Shown one piece after another: positions 1 to 7,430 of a stretch of 10,398 bases of DNA (positions within the stretch are counted from its first letter, which is position 1; the number at the start of each line of letters is the position of its first letter). The notes under the pieces were generated by a model. The model was not told the origin of the DNA. It worked only from the letters and a program-made list of their open reading frames with translations, and ran no database searches. The position numbers and the translations under genes are program-made. Source of the DNA: Pseudoneurospora amorphoporcata (lineage: Eukaryota > Ascomycota > Sordariomycetes > Sordariales > Sordariaceae); assembly GCA_033297205.1 (NCBI GenBank), contig MU859537.1, positions 1 through 10,398 of the forward strand. The letters are read 5' to 3'.

Positions 1-94
1 AGATACCTGAAGCATCTGCGCGAGGCTGAGAGATGTGCGGCTCCGCGAGCCTCACGTTGTAGGGTCAGGGTTGAGGTCGAATGTCCGTGTGACA
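1..94 (-). repeat. Left arm of a 94-bp inverted repeat (minus-oriented copy)
   Basis: The reverse complement of these bases matches 10271-10364 with a single difference at position 62 (93 of 94). The match runs right to the window edge, so this copy probably extends further left. Read on the minus strand the copy begins TGTCACAC at position 94, and the homology stops abruptly there: the next bases do not match the flank of the right copy. It contains a GC-rich hairpin at 39-51 (stem of 5, loop CGC). A TG-starting, sharply bounded end fits an LTR or another element terminus, but no target duplication can be tested because one side is outside the window. An ATG inside the repeat at 35-37 opens into the downstream gene remnant in frame; I consider this accidental. 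Confidence 0.93.
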
Positions 95-402
95 CTAGTG
101 GAAGAGACACTACCTGCTCTGGACAGATTTGAAGCTGCGAAAAGATTTAACAAAACTGACATTTTCAAGATTGATATATCGGCTGGCGCCTGGGGACCCT
201 ACGGCGTCGAGAACTGGGATGGTTTTCTCAACATTACGGTGCTTCGAAAGATACCTCAACCGGAAGAAGAGAAGAAAATCAAGATTCTCGCCGAGAATTG
301 CTTGTTAATGCCTGCGGTCAAGAGCTACAACTTGATATTCAACGGTGGAAATGCCACTTTTGCCTCGAAAAGCTGGAGAGATGACTCGTTAGTCAGGCTG
401 CT

Positions 403-463
403 GTATGTCAAACTTGTCCTCGGCTGTTCCTTAAGACCCATGTTGGCTAACCCCATTTCTAAG
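403..463 (+). other. Spliceosomal intron in the membrane-protein remnant
   Basis: The donor GTATGT at 403 is a near-ideal fungal site. A GCTAAC branch point lies at 446-451 and the acceptor AAG ends at 463. Removing these 61 bp (phase 2) restores one frame, giving a junction reading LLSIVEERAF and continuing open to 584, whereas reading through ends at the TGA at 488-490. The AAG acceptor is less common than CAG or TAG. Confidence 0.75.
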
Positions 464-554
464 CTCGATTGTGGAGGAACGGGCGTTTGAAGACACATTA
501 AAGCCTGCTTTTAACAAATTAAGCGTGCTACAAGGTCTCAGACTCGTGGGATCC

Positions 555-570
555 GGGCTCTGGGGAGCCC
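555..570. repeat. Perfect GC-rich hairpin next to the premature stop
   Basis: GGGCTC, loop TGGG, GAGCCC: a six-base perfect stem, followed by an alternating GCGCGCGC tract. It lies 15 bases before the in-frame TGA at 585-587. Its GGCTC/GAGCC arms match the hairpin arms in the terminal repeats (39-51, 10216-10230, 10314-10326). It may be a small insertion or a chance palindrome. Confidence 0.55.
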
Positions 571-1108
571 GCGCGCGCAGGTTTTGATATGACCCTAAAT
601 CATCAGATGATGACTCGTGGGGTATCGTCATATATTCTGGACTGGTTAGCTACTTGTACCTCAAGCAATCCCTATTCGACCCCGTCGAGGGCGACCAGCT
701 AGGCCCAAATTTTGACGACCCAATGGACGATATCATCAACAGCTACCGCGAAATGACCTTGCGCATGTCCGTCCTCGAGGCAGCCGTGAGCAACGAAAAT
801 ATCACCAGCGCCAACACAACGACTTCAGACCGCTACCAGAAGTCTTGGATCAATCAGTCCGTCGACTACGTCAACCACCAAGTCCGAGTCGAATATAAAG
901 CCAATCCGCCCGCCCTCGGCTTGGCAGTTGTCATCAGCCTCCTCGGCCCGCTCGCCACGTTGACCCTTTTCTGGGGTTACTGGAAACTGGGAAGGGATTT
1001 CTTCATGAGTCCGCTTGAGTTGGCGAATGCTTTCCTGGTCCGCAGGCCTATGCCACCGATGTCCTCCTCGTCAACGGGATATAAAGGCGTCCAGGATCAT
1101 TATTCACA

Positions 1109-1185
1109 GATTCAATATCAACATCAACAACAAAACCAACATCAAAACCCACACCAACACCAACACCAACACCAGCACCAACCAG
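1109..1185 (+). repeat. CAACA/CCAACA low-complexity tract coding for a His/Gln-rich linker
   Basis: A degenerate repeat of CAACAT and CAACAC units lies in the cytosolic tail of the membrane-protein remnant. It encodes alternating Gln and His, including HQHQHQHQHQ. Such linkers expand by slippage and are common in fungal regulatory or tail regions. No metal-binding role is implied. Confidence 0.8.
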
Positions 1186-1409
1186 AACTAGCCACCCTTC
1201 TTGCCAACTGCAGCAGCAACGCCTCAGCAAAGGAAATAACCAAACACTGCGCGCACAAGAGAAACGATGACCATTGGTGGAATACCTTCTTCCGATTCAA
1301 CAGCAACCGAGAACCGAAATTGCAGTATGGCGTGTTGGAATCCACGGGGCAATTGGGATTTGCGGTGGAAGACGAACAGGGGATTATCCATGCGAGGAAG
1401 CCGAGGTAG

Positions 1410-2005
1410 GGGGAGATGTTGTAATTTTGGGTAGTTGGTTTGAATGTAGTGTGGGAAGGGTAGTGGGAAAGGGTAGTGGGAAAGGGTAGTGGGAAAGGGT
1501 AGTGGGAAAGGGTAGTGGGAAAGGGTAGTGGGAAAGGGTAGTGGGAAAGGGTAGTGGGAAAGGGGTTTGGGGTTGTGGGAAGGGGGAGCGGGAGTGTCCA
1601 CGCCTGTCGGTGGCGTTTGATGGATAGAGGGACAGATGGGAGAGGAACGGGGAGGTGCAAGAGCTTGGAAGAAGACAAGCCGCTTTGACTAAGATTTGGA
1701 AGAAAATCAATAAGTAGTCGGCGTTAGCCCAAAAAAAAAAAAAATGAAAAAAAACGAACGATGCTTCATCATCCGGTTGTGCTCCGACATTTTTGTCCCT
1801 AAGGTATCTGATATTGATTTCCTGCTTCCAGGGTCCGTTTTGGATTCCATGAACCCCCCATTTCCGTTGTAGTGAACTGAAACTTCGGTATTTTTCGCCA
1901 AACCAATTCGCAATCTTTCCCTAATCGACGAGTAATAAACACGCCCAGTCTCTCAAACAAAGAGAATCCAAAAAAGCGAAGCATCGGATGGAGTGTTGGG
2001 AAAAT
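1410..2005. other. Intergenic spacer between convergent gene remnants
   Basis: No gene is seen here. It holds the 13-bp minisatellite, an A14 run at 1731-1744 followed closely by A8 at 1747-1754, and otherwise unremarkable sequence. Reading frames across it have no coding character. On the minus strand an AATAAA (plus 2005-2010, TTTATT) overlaps the last codons of the downstream remnant. Confidence 0.7.
1458..1561. repeat. 13-bp minisatellite, eight perfect copies
   Basis: The unit GGGTAGTGGGAAA repeats eight times without a mismatch. It is preceded by an imperfect partial unit (1451-1457) and followed by decaying copies (GGGGTTTGGGGTTGTGGGAAGGGGG, split here as GGGGTTTGGGG then TTGTGGGAAGGGGG). 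It begins 48 bases after the stop of the membrane-protein remnant, so in its 3' flank. Because 13 is not a multiple of three, every minus-strand frame stays open through it, giving spurious Pro/Phe/Tyr-rich reading frames that should not be annotated. The G-rich strand has runs of three to four G. Confidence 0.97.
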
Positions 2006-3050
2006 TTATTGGGCACTGATGTTTATTCTACTTTCACGTCTCTCATATTCTTTCTCAATTTCAGTTATAAAACTTCGGTATCGCGCATTCCTTGGCATTT
2101 TCCATTTTTTCCTCAGCCAACTCACGGTTGAAGGTACCCATCCAATTCTTCCATCGGTGCCATCCTGCAATGCATGATATCCCTTTCCGTCCTGATAACG
2201 CAGCTTTCCAAATGTCAACAACTCCGTTATTTTCATCAGCTGTTTACACAGGGGATAATAATCACTACCCATGAACCCCAGATCTATTAATCTCATCAAT
2301 CCGACCATGCAACAAGCCACTTATATCCAGCAGCGCCAGCTCATGCTCTTTAAAGTGGTGACTAATTGCGTGATCCAACGACTGCAGCATGAAGATCACC
2401 GCGTTTTGCGGAACGTTCCTCATCCGACGGGCAATCGCGGCGTTTGGCCCTTTATACACCGTCACCCAGTTGTCCACCATTGTTACGACTGCGTTCTTCC
2501 TAGCTTTGTACGAACATGAAGACTCGCCTCCTCCCAACCCTGTCGGAGGGCCTGTCCCCATAGCAGTCTGGTAAATGGCCTGGAACATCTTGCCAATCTC
2601 TGTGATCATGTCGTCAGCCATTTTATTGGAAAAATGGGGGTATTTGGTATTGACCATCTCCTGAGTCTTTTGGAGATAATTCTTGAAGTCCCGTTCGTTA
2701 TCGCGCTCGCGGGCCGTTTGTAGGTCATGTTGGTGAGTAAGGATAGAATTAATGTAGGGGTCCCGGGCGGCGGCGTAGGCGAGTAATTCATTGGTAAAAG
2801 CGGTAGGAAGGTTGGTAATTTGGGAGGAGGGAAGTTTCTGAGCGTTGCGGTTGAAGTCGGGGAGGGTGGTGAAATTGCCGTCGAAGCTGGCGGGGAGAGC
2901 GGTGAGATCGCCGTTGAAGCTGGCGGGGAGAGTTTATATCTTTTCTCCGGATTCGGATACGGCTACGGGACTCTCGTCATCGGAAGAGTCGACAATTTTG
3001 CGGGTGCGCTGACGCTTGGCAGGGCGCGTGGAAGTAGCGCCATCCGCCAT
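2006..3050 (-). pseudogene. Disabled paralogue of the acidic-tailed gene at 8257-9267
   Basis: The ATG at 3050 starts a frame reading MADG...KRQRT, then a TAA at 2934-2936 (codon 39), then 222 open codons to a second stop at 2265-2267. It aligns collinearly with the intact gene: KRQRT basic motif, LPDF, QKLPSSQI, LLAYAAARDPYINSIL and HQHDLQTARER are shared. At the nonsense codon the intact gene has AAG ATG CAG ACC while this copy has AAG ATA TAA ACT, so both changed codons fit C-to-T changes at CpA (either strand). A frameshift between 2265 and 2320 moves the match into a frame open to 2006, where SDYYPLCKQLMKITELL aligns with KGYYMYERLNEVVEML. The acidic tail is replaced by about 70 unrelated basic residues. 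Function unknown. Many of the nucleotide differences in the well-aligned part are silent, so the copy was probably under selection before it broke. Confidence 0.8.
2868..2933 (-). repeat. 33-bp in-frame tandem duplication (two copies)
   Basis: On the minus strand, 2933-2901 and 2900-2868 encode TLPASFNGDLT and ALPASFDGNFT. The intact paralogue has only one such unit before LPDF. The duplication keeps frame, so it probably arose while the gene was functional. It lies immediately after the premature stop. Confidence 0.85.
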
Positions 3051-3974
3051 CTTTGCTTCGCACCGCGTTTCTCGCCGGTGATGCGGGATTCTTATCGCAA
3101 TTGCCAAGGCCTAAGAGGGTTGCAAGACAGATCAAAAGTAGGGAGCTTTGGTTCCCGTGGACCAAAGAACCAACTGTCCTAGTTTTAGGTAAAGTGTAAA
3201 GAGGGAAAGGAAAGGTTGACAAACGAGGCATGACGGGTTTGGACTTTGGACGTGGTAGAACTAGGTAGTTAGTCGAGCATATCTGCCACTCGTGTCCGCC
3301 TTCCCGATCTGGAGGAACCATCGATAAGAAAATGAGATAAGGATCATGTCTTCCTTATCATAATTAATATGCTCTACTTAGTTCAAATTACACGCCTTCA
3401 TCACGTACAAATTGTGACCGGATGAAACATGATACGATCTACGCCCTGTAAGTACCCAACTTAGCATTCAGATTCCTAACCACACAACCTACTCTTAAAT
3501 ATATCCAAACTTTCCCCCAAACAACAATATTCCAACCCATCTGATACCCCAGAATCGCCCACGATCCTTATATATCAAGAAAATGTTCCACAGGTGCAAC
3601 TATTACCGAGTGTCCATCTACCTCCTCGCTCACTCTATCCCTTTCTCCCTAGCTCCCCACCTCCACTTCCTGTATCACCCTCAAAACCCCCACCCGCGCA
3701 TCCGCAACATACCTTTATAAAACACAAAGTGGAACAGAAATAGCACATACGACCATACCCACCGGAAAACTCGGGATCCCGTCCGCTCTCCCATAGATAA
3801 GCCAGTGAGGGCCAGACTAGTAGTTGGGTCGGTGACGACCAGCGAATCCCTGGTGTTGTATGTTTTTTTCTGTGCTTTTTTTCCTTTTTTTCCCTTTTTT
3901 ATTTGTTCATGGGAGTCTGTGCTGAAGACTCCACCAGCAAGACTAGGCTTCCCAATTCTAGGCTGCCATGCCAA

Positions 3975-3992
3975 TTTTTTTTTTTTTTTTTT
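3975..3992. repeat. Poly-T run (T18)
   Basis: Eighteen consecutive T. Its length may vary between isolates or assemblies, because homopolymers of this size are often mis-sequenced. Confidence 0.95.
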
Positions 3993-4114
3993 GCGATCCT
4001 GAAAGAACCATCCATCCGTCCGTCTTGTGCCTTTGGTAGGTACCTAGATAGGAGACGAGCTCTTTATGAGCAATGTGTATGTCTCTCTGACAATCATATA
4101 CATGTTGGTAATGC

Positions 4115-4151
4115 TTTTTTTTTTTTTTCATTATCGTCGTCGTCGTCGTCG
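4115..4151. repeat. Poly-T (T14) followed by a (TCG)6 microsatellite
   Basis: T14 at 4115-4128, five bases, then six perfect TCG units at 4134-4151. This is a compound simple repeat outside any supported gene. Confidence 0.95.
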
Positions 4152-4989
4152 TTTTGTCTCGTGCAAGCGCACCACTGAACACCAGCGATACTGCGGCTAA
4201 TTTAGGCTAAATTCTCCCTTTGTGGTCTCACAAGTCTCCAAGGTGGACACAATCCACGAACATCCGCGCCGGCTTCAGCGGCTGAATGGGAATATCGAAA
4301 TGATCACCATGCTGTCCGAAGCGGTCTGGGGGATATAAGAGAGAGCTGTCTTCTACTGATTTGATCAAATGTCTTTCCAGTCTCGAGTCTTCTACAGTCA
4401 AATTCTGTGGTCTGTTGTCTGTTGTCTCTTGTCTTTTGTCCGTTCATTCTCTCTTGATATCAAACACACAGGGATGACAAACAGGGGAATGTCACGAAGT
4501 CGGGAACAATCGAAGCACTTTTCAAAGTATCATCTTTTTAACTACATACTGCGCTTCTGTTTATCGAAGCTGTACGTGATAGGTAGGTAACGCTTGGTAG
4601 GTAAACCTGGGTATCGTACATCAACTGCTCAACTGCAACTGAAAACCATTCAGGTATTTCCCCTTCTCTTCATTTCATCCTTTCCCTTGCTTCTCCTTAA
4701 AAACTGGGTTCTAGTTGAACCATATGAGAAAAAAAAAGCCAATTCCTACCATCAAATTCCAAGTCCCTGACACCCTTCCTGTTGTTTACCAAATATTTTC
4801 CTTCCTTGCTTTTCCTTTCCTTGCCTTGTTTCGCTTTTCCAGTTATTAAAATCCCATCAGCTGCTAGCACCAAGTGTGCCGCAATTTTTCAAATCCCTTT
4901 TTGCAACAGCAACAGCACAAAAACATCAAGCCACAAGCCAGTCATTCCATCATCACACATCCCTCACATCCCTTACAACCATCACAGCA

Positions 4990-5898
4990 CTAAGGTGAAA
5001 TCTCACCACTCGAGTGTGTAGCCGACCAATCCTTCTCACCCTTCTTCTCGACCTTCACCTCACTCTTCTTCCAAAGTCCCTGCTTCACAAACACCTCCTT
5101 AGCACTCATCCCGCCGCTCTCAAGCGCCTTGATCTGCTCCAGAATCTCCGCCTTCCGCTGCTTCGTCAACAGACCATTGCGTCCCAAAGCCCTGCGCTCG
5201 TGCGCCTCGCGATCTTCATCGGTCTTAGCGACGATTTCGGGTTTGCCGGGCTTAGGTTGCCAGAGGAGTTTAGGGCTGGGGAGGGCTTCCTCGTAGGACT
5301 CGAAAGAGGAAGCGGGCGAGGGGGGAGGGGTCCAGAGGGTGGGGATTGGTAAGGGGATAGGTTGGGGGATAGGGGCGGGTGCGGTCCAGAGGCCGTTGTT
5401 GGTGAGCTCAGGGACCTCGGGGACGTCGATGAGGGACTTATCCTCCTGGTCGTGCCCCAAGTTAACGCTAGTGGCCGTGGAGGGATGCTGGCTGCTCAGG
5501 GGGAAAGAGTCTATGGAAGCCGGGCCGTCGTTTTCCGAGTTGGTGGTTCCGCTGGAGGTGGTGGCGTGAGACACGCTGGAGCTAGCGCGACGCCTAGTCA
5601 CGAAGCTCTCGCGAGCCATCTGGGTAGCGAACAACTTCTCTTGCTCGAGAGCCTCGATCTGGGCTTGGATCTTGGCCTTGCGAGAGGCTTCGATCTCATC
5701 GAGCGAGGGGACCTGAGGGATTTCGGGGATGATGGCAGAGTCCTCGGGGATGAGACCCATCTCGGCCTCGATGGCGTGGATCTGGGCGATGATAGACTCC
5801 CGACGCTTCTTGCCGCTGCTACTAGAGTGGCTGCGGCTATTCTTGCGGGAGGTGGTAGAAGAAGCGCTGGCAGAGCGGGAGTGAGACGATCCCGAGCG
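4990..5898 (-). CDS. Unrecognised Ser/Pro-rich protein with three basic helical repeats; 5' end missing or uncertain
   Basis: I do not recognise this family. The frame is open from 5898 to the TAG at 4990-4992; its only early ATG is at 5760 (256 codons). Coding character clearly continues upstream of that ATG: a Ser/Arg-rich tract (SRSASASSTT, SRKNSRSHSSSSGKKRR), and then the first of three related motifs, RRESIIAQIHAIEAE (5805-5761), which ends right at the ATG. The other two are RKAKIQAQIEALEQE (5682-5638) and RKAEILEQIKALESG (5157-5113). Each looks like an amphipathic helix with a basic start. Between copies 2 and 3 lie a Ser/Thr-rich stretch and a Pro-rich stretch (APIPQPIPLPIPTLW, TPPPSP). 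No signal peptide or membrane segment is visible, so a nuclear or cytosolic scaffold is possible (inference). Upstream, a TAG (5899-5901) and the edge of the RIP-like block coincide, suggesting that the true 5' end was lost or mutated. If functional, translation would have to start at 5760 and omit the first repeat. Confidence 0.6.
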   Translation of the reverse strand, partial: RSGSSHSRSASASSTTSRKNSRSHSSSSGKKRRESIIAQIHAIEAEMGLIPEDSAIIPEIPQVPSLDEIEASRKAKIQAQIEALEQEKLFATQMARESFVTRRRASSSVSHATTSSGTTNSENDGPASIDSFPLSSQHPSTATSVNLGHDQEDKSLIDVPEVPELTNNGLWTAPAPIPQPIPLPIPTLWTPPPSPASSFESYEEALPSPKLLWQPKPGKPEIVAKTDEDREAHERRALGRNGLLTKQRKAEILEQIKALESGGMSAKEVFVKQGLWKKSEVKVEKKGEKDWSATHSSGEISP

Positions 5899-5901
5899 CT
5901 A

Positions 5902-6740
5902 ATAACGACGAAGCTTCTTGTAAGCGTAGGCCGATATAGTAGGGTAGACAGATTCCTCGGGGTAGGTAATGGTGAGAGAGCCAAAGAAGAACGGGTGAAT
6001 ATAGGCGGCGTCATAGGTGTAGCCTATAGCGGCGGGGTAGAACCATTTGGAGATAGTAATAAGGGATGAGCCGGCGAAGACGGGGTAACGGACGGCCGAA
6101 TCGAAGATAGGGGTAGTAGCCTTAATAATAGAAGCCTGGATAGCCTCCTTAAGGCAGCAGCCTACTCGGTAGAGGTGGCGGTGATACGGCCGGTCTCAGT
6201 GCGGGACTTGATGTTGAGGGGATAACCGCTGGCGATGAGAGCCTCCTTGAGAGCGGCGTCCCACTCCGCAAGGGTAGCCTGAGGACGAGGCAGACGAGGA
6301 GCGGCTGAAGTAGCAGCCTCAGCCTTGTCCTTAGTGGCTAGGCCAAGAGTGATCCAGTGCTGGAACACCTGCCTGCTAACGCCCTTGGCGGCAGCCTCTT
6401 TAAGCGTCTAGAGGCTGTTGGATATAAGCTTATCCAACGCCTCTATAAGTCGGCAGCCGTGGCCCGGGGTGTGCGGTGCATATTAACGGCGGCCGGCTCC
6501 TGCTCGGTGGTGCGGTTGTCGGACGTCGTCGACTCACGGCTACCCAGGACAAAGAGACCTTTTATCGTTTCGGCCGCGCGAAGTAAAGATAAAGTCTTAT
6601 TCTCGAGTAATTTAGCGCGGCTCTATAGGCCGTTCGAAATTTGCAAGCGCGTCTCTACGGCGTAGTTTTCGCTAGTCTTTACTCGGGGCGGAGCCGGTGC
6701 GGATACCGAGTCATCGGCCAATACCGCACGGGTAGCGACC
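5902..6740 (-). mobile_element. RIP-affected relic, probably of a transposable element, with broken minus-strand frames
   Basis: Hand counts for 5901-6160 give about 27 TpA against 18 ApT (ratio 1.5) and (CpA+TpG)/(ApC+GpT) near 0.5. The adjacent gene at 5641-5760 has no TpA at all. These values fit repeat-induced point mutation. On the minus strand, long coding-like stretches are cut by TAG codons that each could derive from CAG (for example ends at ISNGL, ATAADL, ISNSL and ITATSTE), and by at least two frame changes (near 6440-6460 and 6120-6190). Readable pieces include KEAAAKGVSRQVFQHWITLG, AEWDAALKEALIASGYPLNI and YAYKKLRRY. I cannot assign a family; a gag- or ORF1-like protein is only a guess, based on its repeat-like decay. 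The middle (about 6160-6400) is less mutated than both ends. The relic fills exactly the gap between two truncated genes. Confidence 0.55.
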
Positions 6741-7430
6741 GAGTTCGGGTTCAACACCAGGCCAGGCAAGATTTCGCACCCCGTCATTGAAAAGCTGCCG
6801 TATATGGTGGCCAAGAAGGAGACGGTTGATTATCTGGAGGAGTTGACGGCGAAGAACCCTGGGTTCACTTGGACGGGGTTGGCGACGAATATGTGGTTGG
6901 ATTGGGTGAGTTCTGCCTGTACTGCTTATTGACTCCCCTGCTGATGATGTCCTTCAGGCCCTTGACCAAGGACTCTTCCCCATCTCCCCTTCCGCCTGCA
7001 CCGCTACCATTTACGACTCCGGCAACGTCCCATCTCGACTTGTACGCTCGGTTTTATTGGGCAAGCTGTGGTCGCAATCTTGCAACGGGACGAGGAGACT
7101 GCGAACAAATATCTTAGCGTCGTGCAGTTCACCATTACCATGAATCAGCTTTTGAGGTTGTTCGCGACCGAACTTGGTGTAAAAGAGGAGGAGTTCACTG
7201 TTACACGTGTGAAGTCAGCGGATCTGGAGAAAGATGGACATGAGAAGCTGGCAAAGGGGGACTACATGGGAGGCATCAACATCTTGATGGCATGGAGCTT
7301 TGGGGAAGGCGAGTATAATGCGACAGTTAAGGAGGAGGACGTAGCGAACGGGTTGTTGGGGTTGCCAAGGGGAACAGAGAAGGGGGTGGAGGAGTGGGCG
7401 AGGGAGTATGTCAAGTCTCGCGGTATTTGA
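6741..7430 (+). pseudogene. 5'-truncated, frameshifted NmrA-like / isoflavone-reductase-like gene remnant
   Basis: The remnant encodes the substrate-side and C-terminal part of an NAD(P)-binding NmrA-like (isoflavone reductase-like) protein. The signature begins with EFGFN (6741-6755), followed by PGKISHPVIEKLPY, the Lys-rich turn KKETVDYLEEL, GFTWTGLATNMWLDW, then after the intron ALDQGLFPISPSACTATIYD and GNVP. After 7032 the frame changes: FIGQAVVAILQRDEETANKY continues one frame over and stays open to the TGA at 7428-7430. A single lost base near 7033-7034 explains it, since the new frame reads STCTLGFIGQ directly after GNVP. The N-terminal Rossmann part with the glycine-rich nucleotide motif is absent; homology begins where the RIP-like block ends. 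NmrA-like proteins are NAD(P)-binding redox sensors or reductases, but without the dinucleotide-binding half this copy should be inactive. A sequencing error could account for the frameshift, but not for the missing 5' half. Confidence 0.83.
6906..6957 (+). other. Spliceosomal intron in the NmrA-like remnant
   Basis: Donor GTGAGT at 6906, CTGAT branch-like motif at 6941-6945, acceptor TTCAG ending at 6957; 52 bp, phase 0. Splicing joins NMWLDW to ALDQGLFPISP, which matches the expected continuity of this family. Intact splice sites show that the locus was once an expressed gene. Confidence 0.88.

Larger units (their letters stand above)
95..1409 (+). pseudogene. 5'-truncated fungal single-pass membrane protein (DUF3176 / 'formylmethionine deformylase-like' type), in-frame stop
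   Basis: This is the C-terminal part of a secretory-pathway membrane protein. Exon 1 (95-402) and exon 2 (464-1409) join across a 61-bp intron, and the frame is kept. The extracellular part carries sequons NITV, NATF, NITS, NTTT and NQSV, all upstream of one membrane segment of about 22 residues (roughly 901-980, containing ALGLAVVISLLGPLATLTLF). SPLELANAF follows directly after it, then a His/Gln-rich linker (about 1109-1185) and a tail with QYGVLESTGQLGF. A membrane helix followed by a PLE-type motif and a late YGVL...LGF motif resembles large fungal proteins annotated as DUF3176 or formylmethionine deformylase-like; the name is from memory and implies no known enzyme activity. The 5' half is missing: coding sense begins exactly where the terminal repeat ends. 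A TGA at 585-587 interrupts exon 2, although the same frame is open on both sides. A non-canonical intron 535-606 (GTCTCA...CAG, 72 bp) could remove the stop, so a living gene cannot be fully excluded. Confidence 0.72.
3051..4989. other. 1.9-kb stretch without a convincing gene
   Basis: 3051-3320 would be the promoter side of the disabled paralogue. From 3320 the sequence is AT- and pyrimidine-rich. It holds a T18 run (3975-3992), a T14 run (4115-4128), a TCG microsatellite (4134-4151), scattered TAGGTA motifs (4036-4050, 4580-4606) and long C/T-rich tracts (about 4660-4850). A TATA-like GATATAAG occurs at 4332-4339, but no good gene follows. The open frames here are short, lack recognisable motifs or lack an ATG. 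No RNA gene could be identified by eye. Confidence 0.6.

Noticed and set aside
1..94. tRNA- or SINE-like promoter (a B-box-like GGTCGAATGTCC near 76-87)
   Set aside because: The match to the B-box consensus is imperfect, and no convincing A box or cloverleaf can be drawn.
1142..1710. Long minus-strand frames rich in Pro, Phe, Thr and Tyr across the minisatellite
   Set aside because: They exist in all three frames because a 13-bp stop-free unit repeats; this is repeat translation, not genes.
3805..4182. Phe- or Lys-rich short frames around the poly-T and TCG tracts
   Set aside because: They are translations of homopolymers and microsatellites.
4369..4590. 73-codon plus frame with ATG, hydrophobic N-terminal part and a TATA-like box 37 bp upstream
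   Set aside because: The box is very close to the ATG, no mature-protein features or cysteine pattern follow, and no family is recognised. Compositional chance is more likely.
4782..5021. Plus-strand frame resembling a secreted protein (hydrophobic start, LLFLSLPCFAFP)
   Set aside because: It starts with TTG rather than ATG, lies in a pyrimidine-rich tract and overlaps the end of the minus-strand gene.
5014..6069. Long plus-strand frames opposite the Ser/Pro-rich gene (including a Gly/Leu-rich 235-codon frame)
   Set aside because: These are antisense shadows. The minus strand has the coherent repeats and motif structure.
6357..6665. 102-codon plus-strand frame within the RIP block
   Set aside because: The minus strand has the more protein-like stretches, whose stops are explained by CAG-to-TAG change. 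The plus frame has no recognisable features.
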